Shown: piece after piece, positions 1 to 6,361 of the stretch
Position numbering within the stretch: the first letter of the stretch is position 1
Layout of the letters: each line of letters starts with the position of its first letter
Origin: Chthonomonas sp. UBA1950
GTDB lineage: Bacteria > Armatimonadota > Fimbriimonadia > Fimbriimonadales > Fimbriimonadaceae
Assembly (NCBI GenBank): GCA_002336105.1
Contig: DDEQ01000020.1
Span: 22,062-31,159 of the forward strand
Direction of reading: 5' to 3'
Length of the DNA stretch: 9,098 nucleotides
Translations under genes and position numbers: made by a program
Notes under the pieces: generated by a model
The model's input: only the letters and a program-made list of their open reading frames with translations
Databases searched by the model: none
What the model was told of the DNA's origin: nothing

Positions 1-1
1 G

Positions 2-37
2 GCTGATGTGATTCTTCACGGCGACTACAAAGGTTAA
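2..37 (+). CDS. possible 3' end of a convergent gene (partial)
   Basis: The plus-strand frame from base 2 reads ADVILHGDYKG and ends in TAA at 35-37. If it is real, it is the last 11 codons of a gene entering from the left. Its stop would overlap the stop of the chemoreceptor on the other strand, because TTAA reads as a stop both ways. Eleven residues are too few to recognise a family, and an open frame this short can occur by chance. The only support is that the dense gene packing makes a neighbour ending here plausible. Confidence 0.3.
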   Translation, partial: ADVILHGDYKG

Positions 38-1539
38 GCCGCGTTTTCAAAGCTACTATGTAGTCGCTTTGATGCTGACTTCGCTCGCTGCCCGACTCTA
101 CGGATCACGTCGATTTGGGCATCGAGATTTGCGCTGCTATTCGAAAGCTCTTGAGCTTGTGCGCTGAGCTCTTCTGTTGCTGCCGCAAGTTCTTGGCTCA
201 CTGCTCCGTTATCGCAGGCAATGCGCTCCATCGCCGTGATCGAATTGTGAGCAGAGTTAATTCGGTCGCCGTTGTCCGCAAGGATCTTCGTTGTTTCTGT
301 CGCGATGCCCAGAACGAGCCGTAATGCTTCGACAAGTTCCTCAGTCTTTTGTTTGGCTACAGCCGAAGTGTTGTTGATCATCTTGAGCGCGTCAGCAGAG
401 TTTCTAGTGACCTCAGAAGTGCTCTTGACATCTGATACCGTCTTCTCAATTGCTTTATGAGTGCTGTCTGTGCCGGACTGTACCGTCGCAACTAGTTGCG
501 CGATTTCTTGTGCAGCCGTAGCTGCTTGCTCGGCTAACTTTCTCACTTCGTCTGCTACGACGGCAAATCCTCGACCATGCTCACCCGCCCGAGCGGCTTC
601 GATGGCGGCATTGAGAGCTAGCAGATTCGTTTGCTCCGAGATCGCTTGAATACTTCCAACAATGCGACCGATTTCAGATGAATAGCTGCTCATCTGAGCG
701 ATTTGTTCCTGCGCATCAGTGGCTGTTTCTGCAAGGCGATCCAAAACGACTAGCTGTTCTCGAACCGTTTCATAAGTCGAGGCGTGCTTTGCGGTTTCCA
801 TGACCGAGTTAGCAACTTCATGAATGAATGTCTCAAACTTATCAAGGGCAATCTTTTGTCGGCTACGTGCCTCTAGGGCTGCAGAAGTTCCCTCCAAGAC
901 CTTGTCCATCACGTCTCGAGCACTACTGGCTATTTCTGCCTGACTGGTCGCCTCTCGAGCAATGGATTCAGCTGCTTGAGCGATCTGGACTGTCCCGCTT
1001 CCGATTTCACTTGCCGAAGTTCTCACTACCGCGCTTGCGTCGCTAAGTCCATGCCCAGCCGAAACTGTATCAGAAACGATAAGATTGAGTTCTTGAGTGA
1101 TACCGGAGGTATAGGCTTCGATGATCAACTCTTGGTCCAAGTTTAGTGCTTTTTGGAAAGCAAGCATCACTTTGGATAACTTCCCTGGGTTGAATCGGTA
1201 TTGTTTGACGATGAGTGGAATGATGCTCTGATAGTAGGAACTCATCGATGAGAAGAACCAGATGGGATCAAGGTTGATCCGGGCATGGATAACGCCGATC
1301 TTTTGCCGTGAGTCGAAATATTGCTGATCGAACTCACCTCGAACCAATTCACGTAGATAACTGGGATTGGTCTTCTTGAGGTTGTCGATTGTGGTCCCTG
1401 CTTTCGATATGATTTTCACCATATCGGGGAATCTCAAAACATGACCGTAGAATCCGTCAATGATAAGATCAATATTTCGCTCAATCAATGGCTGAAGTTC
1501 TTTCAGTGCCGCTTGATCTTGAGGCGTGATCTGGTTCAT
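34..1539 (-). CDS. globin-coupled methyl-accepting chemotaxis protein (HemAT-like aerotaxis transducer)
   Basis: This 501-residue protein joins an N-terminal protoglobin sensor (about residues 10-145) to a methyl-accepting signalling coiled coil (about 150-500). In the globin part, His85 in IGVIHARINLDP sits where the proximal haem ligand of HemAT lies. Tyr31 in GFYGHV and Thr57 in LKKTNPS match, by remembered alignment, the distal oxygen-sensing Tyr and Thr of Bacillus HemAT. The kinase-control hairpin is canonical at about 289-338 (EQTNLLALNAAIEAARAGE, then GRGFAVVADEVRKLAEQ). The Glu/Gln/Ala-rich repeat near 447-470 may hold methylation sites. There is no membrane segment or HAMP domain, so it should act in the cytoplasm, sensing oxygen or another haem ligand and controlling CheA through CheW. 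No che genes lie in the window. The start fits the beginning of the globin fold but has no Shine-Dalgarno. Binding of haem is inferred; the domain assignment is firm. Confidence 0.95.
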   Translation of the reverse strand: MNQITPQDQAALKELQPLIERNIDLIIDGFYGHVLRFPDMVKIISKAGTTIDNLKKTNPSYLRELVRGEFDQQYFDSRQKIGVIHARINLDPIWFFSSMSSYYQSIIPLIVKQYRFNPGKLSKVMLAFQKALNLDQELIIEAYTSGITQELNLIVSDTVSAGHGLSDASAVVRTSASEIGSGTVQIAQAAESIAREATSQAEIASSARDVMDKVLEGTSAALEARSRQKIALDKFETFIHEVANSVMETAKHASTYETVREQLVVLDRLAETATDAQEQIAQMSSYSSEIGRIVGSIQAISEQTNLLALNAAIEAARAGEHGRGFAVVADEVRKLAEQAATAAQEIAQLVATVQSGTDSTHKAIEKTVSDVKSTSEVTRNSADALKMINNTSAVAKQKTEELVEALRLVLGIATETTKILADNGDRINSAHNSITAMERIACDNGAVSQELAAATEELSAQAQELSNSSANLDAQIDVIRRVGQRAKSASKRLHSSFENAA

Positions 1540-1601
1540 CGCGAGGCGATTCTTAATGGAGACTGATTATGAAGCTGACATATAGGGTTACCAGTTGTGC
1601 T

Positions 1602-1611
1602 GTTGATCAAC
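1602..1611. promoter_or_regulatory. 10-bp perfect palindrome upstream of the chemoreceptor
   Basis: GTTGATCAAC is a perfect inverted repeat centred 67 bp upstream of the chemoreceptor start, in the only sizeable gap of the minus-strand run. Its position suits an operator or activator site. Between it and the gene, the minus strand has CATAAT (1571-1566), a possible -10 box, but no convincing -35. A 10-bp palindrome can occur by chance, so the regulatory reading is tentative. Confidence 0.25.
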
Positions 1612-1621
1612 GAAGAGAACA

Positions 1622-1635
1622 GCCAAATCTTTGGC
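1622..1635 (-). terminator. weak candidate terminator hairpin after purK
   Basis: GCCAAAGATTTGGC on the minus strand can form a 5-6 bp stem with a very small loop, about 50 nt after the purK stop. The following bases (TGTTCTCTTCG) are only moderately T-rich. It could end the purK transcript before the chemoreceptor gene. The stem is short, so it may equally be incidental. Confidence 0.3.
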
Positions 1636-1686
1636 ATTAGTTCAGCCGATTCTTAGAGCGTTTATTGCTTTAAGCTCTTAATAAAG

Positions 1687-2808
1687 TTACTTCCATGCTG
1701 AATAGAAATTCGCTCTTGAATTGATTGCACGGTTTTTGATATCAGCGACAGAATCGCCAGCCTTGCCTTGAACATTGATGTGCCCCATCTTCCTTCCAGG
1801 TTTAGCCTCAACCTTCCCGTACCAATGAAGAAAGGCGTTTGGAATCTTCAGAGTAGCGGGGATGGCACGTCGATAGTCGCCGACGTTTTGCTGACCGAGC
1901 AAGTTTGCCATCACCGCAAATGAATCGGAAACCGGTGCAATTGGTGGCAGGTTAAGAACCGAGCGTACATGAGCTTCAAACTGTGATGGTCCTCCCCAGT
2001 CAAGCGTATAGTGGCCAGTGTTGTGCGGTCGCGGCGCGATTTCGTTAACCAGAATTTCACCGTTTTCTGTTTCGAATAGCTCAACGCCAAACAGTCCAGT
2101 TCCGTTGACAGCTTCGATTGCAGCCATGGCAACAGCGGTTCCGTCGGTGTCTGCCGGAAACACGAGGTCACAAACGTGATTGACCTGAACTGTTTCCATC
2201 GTTGGGAACGCCTTCGAGGTTTCGCCATATCGAACGACCATTACGGCTAACTCACGCTTAAACGGGACGAACTGCTCTGCCAGCCATCCTCCTGTTTCCC
2301 AAAGGTCTCGATATGAGTTGAACTCTTCTAACGTTTTTGCATACCGAGTGCCCTTTCCATCGTAGCCACCGAATCGGGCCTTGAGCACCATTGGGAACCC
2401 AATTTCCTGAATTGCGACTTCTCCGTTATCATCAATCGCTACGGCTTTCGGAGAAGGCACGCCGGCTCGTTCCAGAGCGAGTCGTTGGTGCAGTTTGTCC
2501 TGAATTACCGCCAGGGTATCAATTCCTGGGACAATGACGCTTTCATTTCTACCCGATAGTTTCACTGCTTCACGGATCGCTTCCGCAGGGATGAATTCGT
2601 TCTCCAGAGTAACGTATTCGCAACTATTGAGAACTGTAGAAATCTTGGTCGGGTCGCTCAACTTTCCGACCGTAGAGTCCGCTATCTGAGAAGCAGGGGT
2701 GTCTTCGCCTGGGTCTAGTGAAAAACAATTTAACCCCATACGCTGTGCTGCCTGAATAGACATGCGGGCCAACTGTCCGCCACCGAGAAACCCGAGGTCG
2801 TAGTGCAT
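1687..2808 (-). CDS. purK: N5-carboxyaminoimidazole ribonucleotide synthetase (PurK)
   Basis: PurK uses ATP and bicarbonate to convert aminoimidazole ribonucleotide to N5-CAIR in de novo purine synthesis; PurE then rearranges the product to CAIR. The 373-residue length is normal for the family. Visible signatures are the N-terminal GGGQLARM (9-16), the ATP-grasp loop KARFGGYDGKGT (143-154), the metal and substrate segment NEIAPRPHNTGHYT (255-268), and the C-terminal HWYGKVEAKPGRKMGH (328-343). It starts 9 nt after ftcD, so the two are surely co-transcribed. purE, the usual partner, is not adjacent and must be elsewhere. The start has no clear Shine-Dalgarno, but the first residues lead directly into the glycine-rich motif, so it is well placed. 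Nothing appears truncated. Confidence 0.97.
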   Translation of the reverse strand: MHYDLGFLGGGQLARMSIQAAQRMGLNCFSLDPGEDTPASQIADSTVGKLSDPTKISTVLNSCEYVTLENEFIPAEAIREAVKLSGRNESVIVPGIDTLAVIQDKLHQRLALERAGVPSPKAVAIDDNGEVAIQEIGFPMVLKARFGGYDGKGTRYAKTLEEFNSYRDLWETGGWLAEQFVPFKRELAVMVVRYGETSKAFPTMETVQVNHVCDLVFPADTDGTAVAMAAIEAVNGTGLFGVELFETENGEILVNEIAPRPHNTGHYTLDWGGPSQFEAHVRSVLNLPPIAPVSDSFAVMANLLGQQNVGDYRRAIPATLKIPNAFLHWYGKVEAKPGRKMGHINVQGKAGDSVADIKNRAINSRANFYSAWK

Positions 2809-2817
2809 CAGAGGTAA

Positions 2818-3702
2818 TCAGGATGACAGATATGGATCGTCTGCATCAATCACGGTCGGGTCACGCACAATCTGGCGCTCACGGATTTTGAGCGATGTCG
2901 CCTGCTCAAGGTGTCGTTCATGGATGACACCAATGAGCTCCGTTTCAGCCCGCTGCGTTACCCTTGCCCGAATCCACTCGACAATCGGGTCGATAGGCGT
3001 TATGTCTGGCAATGTCAGATTCATCGAGACCTGAACCCGTTTTTGTGAATCGAGAGGCAAACCCAACGCCCGAACTCCAAGAAAACGTGTATCCCCGCTT
3101 GCACGCAATATCCTGATATCTTTAGCAATCGCCTTAGCAAGATCGAGGTTCTCGCTGTCGATATTGACGTTTAGTGCGACCAAGAAGTCTCGCACACCAA
3201 GTACGGTGACGCCGAGCCGCGGATGGGCGTGATTTGGGCCGAAATCGGGTCGGAGTTGTTTCCCCAATAGAGCCCCGAAACCACCTTTGCGTAACGAAGG
3301 TAGATCCGACTCGTGCCGCCCACTTTCTGACTTCTCGTACAAGAAAATCGGCAAATCATAGGTCATCGCGAGCTCAGAACCCATGGATTCTGCCCAATCC
3401 AGAACTTCCTCATTTGCTTCGCCAAGTGAGACAAACGGGCAGACATCGAGAGCGCCAATTCGTGGATGAACCCCCGTATGTCTGTTGAGGTCAATGCTGC
3501 TGAGCGCTACTTCGGCAAGACGAAAAAACGTTGTCCCGACCGCCTTCATGTCGCCGCTAAAGGCGGTTACGGTCCGGTTGTGGTCAGGATCACCTTCGCA
3601 ATAATGAAAAAGCACCGGTTCCGAGTCGAGTATTTCCCGGAACTGGTGCATGAGGTCGCGGTTTCGGCCAAAGGACCAGTTGGGAACCGCAAGAACTGGC
3701 AT
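2818..3702 (-). CDS. ftcD: glutamate formimidoyltransferase (FtcD-type, monofunctional)
   Basis: The family moves a formimino group from N-formimino-glutamate to tetrahydrofolate at the end of histidine degradation. Members can also transfer a formyl group between 5-formyl-THF and glutamate. The 294-residue protein has the hallmark VPNWSFGRN (6-14), DPDHNRTV (38-45) and HTGVHPRIGALDVCPF (75-90). His79 corresponds to the catalytic His of the animal enzyme (position 82, by remembered alignment). The C-terminal formyltransferase subdomain follows. There is no cyclodeaminase domain, so the protein is the single-activity form. It sits 5 nt after fabI and 9 nt before purK. No hut gene lies nearby, which makes a folate-salvage role possible. 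The start has no Shine-Dalgarno and is preceded by a perfect TATAAT. The family call is firm; the physiological substrate is open. Confidence 0.93.
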   Translation of the reverse strand: MPVLAVPNWSFGRNRDLMHQFREILDSEPVLFHYCEGDPDHNRTVTAFSGDMKAVGTTFFRLAEVALSSIDLNRHTGVHPRIGALDVCPFVSLGEANEEVLDWAESMGSELAMTYDLPIFLYEKSESGRHESDLPSLRKGGFGALLGKQLRPDFGPNHAHPRLGVTVLGVRDFLVALNVNIDSENLDLAKAIAKDIRILRASGDTRFLGVRALGLPLDSQKRVQVSMNLTLPDITPIDPIVEWIRARVTQRAETELIGVIHERHLEQATSLKIRERQIVRDPTVIDADDPYLSS

Positions 3703-3706
3703 TTCG

Positions 3707-3712
3707 ATTATA
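3707..3712 (-). promoter_or_regulatory. consensus -10 box before ftcD
   Basis: The minus strand reads TATAATCGAAATG. A perfect TATAAT overlaps the fabI stop codon and lies 4 nt before the ftcD ATG. I see no good -35 in the fabI end. If active, transcription would start at or within the start codon, giving a leaderless ftcD-purK message. A chance match at an AT-rich stop codon is a real alternative. Confidence 0.3.
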
Positions 3713-4472
3713 ACGCCATGATGCTGTAGCCACTATCGACCATCAGGACTTGACCGGAGACGCCTTTGCCAAGGTCGCTCAATAGATAGAGCGTTGCGTT
3801 AGCGGCTTCGGCTTGAGCGTAGGGGCGTTTCAAGGGTGCGGTGTCAAAAACGTGATCGATCTTTGTCGTCAAGCCCTTTACGCCGCGACCTGAGACTGTG
3901 TTAACAGGGCCAGGCGAGACAGTGTTCACTCGGATCCCTCGATCACCCAGGTCAACAGCAAGATAGCGAACCGCAGATTCTAACGCGGCTTTGCACATGC
4001 CCATGATGTTGTAGTCGAGTGCAGCTCGAGTGCTTCCGAGATAGCTGAGAGTGATTACCGAAGCATCCTCGTTGAGGAACGGCTCCATCTCTTTACACAG
4101 ACGAACCATTGAGTAAGCGGAAGCGTTCATCGCCACTAAAAAATCGTCGAGTTTCGTATCGATGAAACGACCTGCCAGCGCTTCTTTTGGCGCATAACCG
4201 ACGCTGTGGACGAGAAAGTCCAACTTGCCGAGCTTCTTATCTACCTGCTCGGCAAGAAGGCCGTACTGCTCTTCGAAGCTAAAATCGATTGTAAAAGTCT
4301 CGAAACCTTCTCGACCTTCAATGAGCTTTTCAACACCGGCGAGCATACGCTCGTTCTGTGCGCCGATTCCAACGATGGCGCCTTCTTGATTAGCCCTTTC
4401 TGCAATTGCCCAACCAAGTGAATTCTTGTTTGTTGCATTGAGAACAAGGCCCTTTTTTCCTTCGAGAAGCAT
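3708..4472 (-). CDS. fabI: enoyl-[acyl-carrier-protein] reductase (FabI)
   Basis: FabI reduces trans-2-enoyl-ACP to acyl-ACP with NAD(P)H, the last step of each type II fatty-acid elongation cycle. The 254-residue protein is a short-chain dehydrogenase fold with the FabI catalytic spacing Tyr144 / Tyr154-x6-Lys161, in LSYLGSTRAALDYNIMGMCK. HSVGYAP (89-95) matches the HSIGFAP segment of the E. coli enzyme, keeping the Gly whose change gives triclosan resistance, so sensitivity is expected. The C-terminus GQVLMVDSGYSIMAL is typical. The N-terminal cofactor loop is unusual: NATNKNSLGWAIA has Asn and Ala where E. coli has the first and last Gly of its motif. It follows the esterase gene by 53 nt and has no Shine-Dalgarno. 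TAAAAC ends 6 nt before the ATG and could be a -10 box, although weak. FabI identity is firm; cofactor preference is not shown. Confidence 0.95.
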   Translation of the reverse strand: MLLEGKKGLVLNATNKNSLGWAIAERANQEGAIVGIGAQNERMLAGVEKLIEGREGFETFTIDFSFEEQYGLLAEQVDKKLGKLDFLVHSVGYAPKEALAGRFIDTKLDDFLVAMNASAYSMVRLCKEMEPFLNEDASVITLSYLGSTRAALDYNIMGMCKAALESAVRYLAVDLGDRGIRVNTVSPGPVNTVSGRGVKGLTTKIDHVFDTAPLKRPYAQAEAANATLYLLSDLGKGVSGQVLMVDSGYSIMAL

Positions 4473-4525
4473 TAAGAAGTTTTACCCGCTTCCGAAGGAC
4501 TGTTTTTGGGCCTTAGATGATATTG

Positions 4526-5257
4526 CTAGAACCCAAGTACCTTTCGATGGAACGCAACGGCTTCGACAACGTGCTCATCCCAATACTCCCACGTATGCGC
4601 ACCTGCAAACTCCTCGTACTCATGGGAAATGCCGCTTTGGGTTAGGTATTGGTGGAAGAGCCGGTTGTCTTCGATGAGGAAGTCATCTACCCCGCAATCG
4701 AACCTCAAAGCGGGAAGGTTTTCAGCTTTGACTAACTCAAAAAGATCGTTCTTGCCGCCCTTCGGATGCTTTCCGAGAAGTCGAGCAAATTCGGCACCCC
4801 TATTCTCATCTTGCAGATACTCTTCATGGTGGCCAAAACCAACTGCTCCAGAGTGTGAAGCGGCGGAAGCAAAAGTTTCGGGGTGGCTGAGCGCAAGCCT
4901 AAATGCGCCATACCCTCCCATTGAAAGACCGGTGATCGACCACTTATCTTTGGTTCGGAAGGTCTTCTTGATGTAAGCGGGAAGTTCAACTCCTATCGCG
5001 GTTCCGTAGCTGTAGCCTTGTTCGGCATCCAGATAGAATCCGCGACCGCCGTCGGGCATGACGACGATGAGGGGAAGGCCATCAACGTACCGCTCGATGC
5101 TGGTTCTGCGACCCCAAATCGAATGGTCATCAGATAGACCATGAAGCAAAAACATGACCTCAAACGGTCCATCAAGAGAAGGATCGGGAAGGATCAGATT
5201 TGCGCTTGTCTGTTTCTGAAGAGCCGCCGAAAAATATTGGAGTTGAGCGAATGGCAT
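4526..5257 (-). CDS. alpha/beta-hydrolase of the esterase D / tributyrin esterase family
   Basis: This 243-residue serine hydrolase has no signal peptide or membrane segment, so it is probably cytoplasmic. The nucleophile elbow is GLSMGGYGA with Ser112, the oxyanion region is LLHGLSDD (37-44), the acid is probably Asp192 in CGVDDFLIEDN, and the base is His221 in AGAHTWEYW. This pattern belongs to the esterase D family (Pfam Esterase), which includes S-formylglutathione hydrolase and EstA-type short-chain carboxylesterases. The length and the CGxxDFL..DN motif favour the EstA-like branch. A Shine-Dalgarno (GGAG at 5266-5263, 5 nt before ATG) supports the start. It lies 24 nt after nuoC and 53 nt before fabI, but neither neighbour indicates a substrate. 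Family confident; substrate unknown. Confidence 0.9.
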   Translation of the reverse strand: MPFAQLQYFSAALQKQTSANLILPDPSLDGPFEVMFLLHGLSDDHSIWGRRTSIERYVDGLPLIVVMPDGGRGFYLDAEQGYSYGTAIGVELPAYIKKTFRTKDKWSITGLSMGGYGAFRLALSHPETFASAASHSGAVGFGHHEEYLQDENRGAEFARLLGKHPKGGKNDLFELVKAENLPALRFDCGVDDFLIEDNRLFHQYLTQSGISHEYEEFAGAHTWEYWDEHVVEAVAFHRKVLGF

Positions 5258-5281
5258 CTCAACTCCAACTTACCCGCAGAA

Positions 5282-5893
5282 TCAGCGTCCAGAGACGCCT
5301 TCGCTACCAGTCTTTCCGTCAAAACTTTCGCCGGCGTGCGGCATCATCTTGTCCTCGATCGCCGGACCTCTTGATCCGCCGTCAAAAAGAACGTCATCGC
5401 CACCGAGCGGATACTCCTTGCGAAGTGGGAAGCCGATCCAGTCATCTGGGAGCAAGAACCTTTGCCCCTTTGGCTGTAGATCATTTCCTTCGAATTCGAT
5501 GCCGTAAAGATCGGCGATTTCTCTTTCTGGATACTCTGCGCCAGCCCAGACGTCGATGAGCGTGGGAATAGGCTCACCATCGTCGGTCGCAACCTTCACG
5601 AATAGTCGTGAGTTGTGCTTAAGCGACATGATGTTATAAATCACTTCAAAGCGACCAGACAGGTCTCGCTCATGCTTCCAAGCGCTGTAATCAGCTCCGA
5701 CGCACTCTACGAAATACTTGTACTGAAGCTCGGGGTGATCTCGCAGTAAGGTCGAAACCTCGACAAGGCTTTCTTTTGTGATACACAGGAACGTGTCCCC
5801 GGCGTATTCTTTTACTTTGACGATGGCATCGGGCCAGTTCTCGCGAACGAGCGCGACTTCGAGTCTCTCTTCGCCTGACATCGGATTAGGCAT
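5282..5893 (-). CDS. nuoC: NADH-quinone oxidoreductase subunit C (30 kDa subunit)
   Basis: NuoC is a peripheral-arm subunit of respiratory complex I, packed against NuoD and NuoB near the quinone site on the cytoplasmic face. The 203-residue protein carries the 30 kDa signature YPEREIADLYGIEFEGND (121-138) followed by FLLPDDWIGFPLRKEYPLGG (146-165). It is not fused to NuoD. About 38 residues follow the conserved core as a Gly/Asp-rich tail (FDGGSRGPAIEDKMMPHAGE and beyond) with no recognisable motif. Its ATG overlaps the end of nuoA by 8 nt, indicating translational coupling. The usual order nuoA-B-C-D is broken: nuoB is missing upstream and an esterase gene follows in place of nuoD. Confidence 0.96.
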   Translation of the reverse strand: MPNPMSGEERLEVALVRENWPDAIVKVKEYAGDTFLCITKESLVEVSTLLRDHPELQYKYFVECVGADYSAWKHERDLSGRFEVIYNIMSLKHNSRLFVKVATDDGEPIPTLIDVWAGAEYPEREIADLYGIEFEGNDLQPKGQRFLLPDDWIGFPLRKEYPLGGDDVLFDGGSRGPAIEDKMMPHAGESFDGKTGSEGVSGR

Positions 5894-6320
5894 TGACAGA
5901 CTCCTCGCTACCGCTCAGGCTTCCTAGTTTCTCGGAAACGAGGGAAGTGGTTTCGTCCCAGTTGATTGCGTTGACTCGAATGACATAGGCATAACCAATC
6001 ACCCATGTCGCCATGTAAGTCAAAAATTCGATAAAGCTTGCGATCATGAAGCTGGTGTCAGCCGACTTGAAGATGGTCATCCAACTCCAAAGGAAAACGA
6101 CTTCAATATCAAACAAAATGAAGACGATTGCAACCAGATAGAACTTGACGGGGAACCGCTCTTTGGCGTCGCCAGAAGGCTCGACACCGCACTCGTACGG
6201 AGACGATTTGTAAGGTGTAAGCTTCTTTGGACCAAGCACCCATGAAAGCGTGACCATCGCACCACAAACGATTGCGGCGATAGCTACAAGCATAAGGATT
6301 CCGATGTACTGCCCCTGCAT
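5886..6320 (-). CDS. nuoA: NADH-quinone oxidoreductase subunit A
   Basis: NuoA is a small membrane subunit of complex I at the joint between the peripheral and membrane arms. The 144-residue protein has three hydrophobic segments at about 6-29, 60-84 and 91-116. The conserved loop PYECGVEPSG (41-50) and FPVKFYLVAIVFILFDIEVV (56-75) are clear, including the acidic Asp71 and Glu73 within the second helix. The C-terminal 25 residues are a Ser/Glu-rich cytoplasmic tail. It is the first gene of the leftward unit and is divergent from trpD across 41 bp. No good Shine-Dalgarno precedes the ATG, and a TAGAAT box lies 6 nt upstream, so the message may be leaderless. Its next gene is nuoC rather than nuoB. 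Confidence 0.96.
   Translation of the reverse strand: MQGQYIGILMLVAIAAIVCGAMVTLSWVLGPKKLTPYKSSPYECGVEPSGDAKERFPVKFYLVAIVFILFDIEVVFLWSWMTIFKSADTSFMIASFIEFLTYMATWVIGYAYVIRVNAINWDETTSLVSEKLGSLSGSEESVNA
5901..5906 (-). promoter_or_regulatory. Shine-Dalgarno setting the nuoC start
   Basis: GAGGAG lies inside the nuoA coding end, 7 nt before the nuoC ATG at 5893. It favours the first Met over the in-frame Met at codon 5 and supports the 8-nt overlap with nuoA. Confidence 0.7.
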
Positions 6321-6361
6321 TCTTCGATTCTACCAGCGCGGGACTGTATCCTTTATATGTT
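6321..6361. promoter_or_regulatory. divergent promoter region between nuoA and trpD
   Basis: These 41 bp must contain both promoters or share them with coding sequence. On the minus strand TAGAAT (6332-6327, 5 of 6 matches to TATAAT) ends exactly 6 nt before the nuoA ATG. On the plus strand TATCCT (6347-6352), or the overlapping TTATAT (6353-6358), precedes the trpD GTG by 9 or 3 nt. Neither has a convincing -35, and a -35 for one promoter would overlap the core of the other. No Shine-Dalgarno is visible for either gene. I infer very short or absent 5' leaders and mutual interference between the promoters. There is no room for a trp leader peptide or attenuator here. Confidence 0.5.

Noticed and set aside
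115..1046. Several plus-strand open frames opposite the chemoreceptor (115-324, 272-460, 461-649, 828-1046)
   Set aside because: They lie wholly inside a well-supported gene on the other strand, show no family motifs and have unlikely composition (Cys- or Ser-rich).
1640..1686. AGAGC/GCTCT inverted repeat just after the purK stop, considered as a terminator
   Set aside because: The five-bp stem has a 12-nt loop, mismatches beyond the core and no T-tract after it.
3234..3729. Plus-strand open frames opposite ftcD (3234-3488 and 3466-3729)
   Set aside because: They are antisense shadows of ftcD, with no recognisable domain and no ribosome site.
4473..4525. Short inverted repeat CTTCGGAAG between the esterase gene and fabI, considered as a terminator
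   Set aside because: The stem is at most 4 bp and is not followed by a T-run, so it does not support termination.
4629..5559. Plus-strand frames of 77-119 codons opposite the esterase and nuoC
   Set aside because: They are Arg- and Ser-rich translations typical of antisense frames, and the minus-strand genes carry complete catalytic or family signatures.
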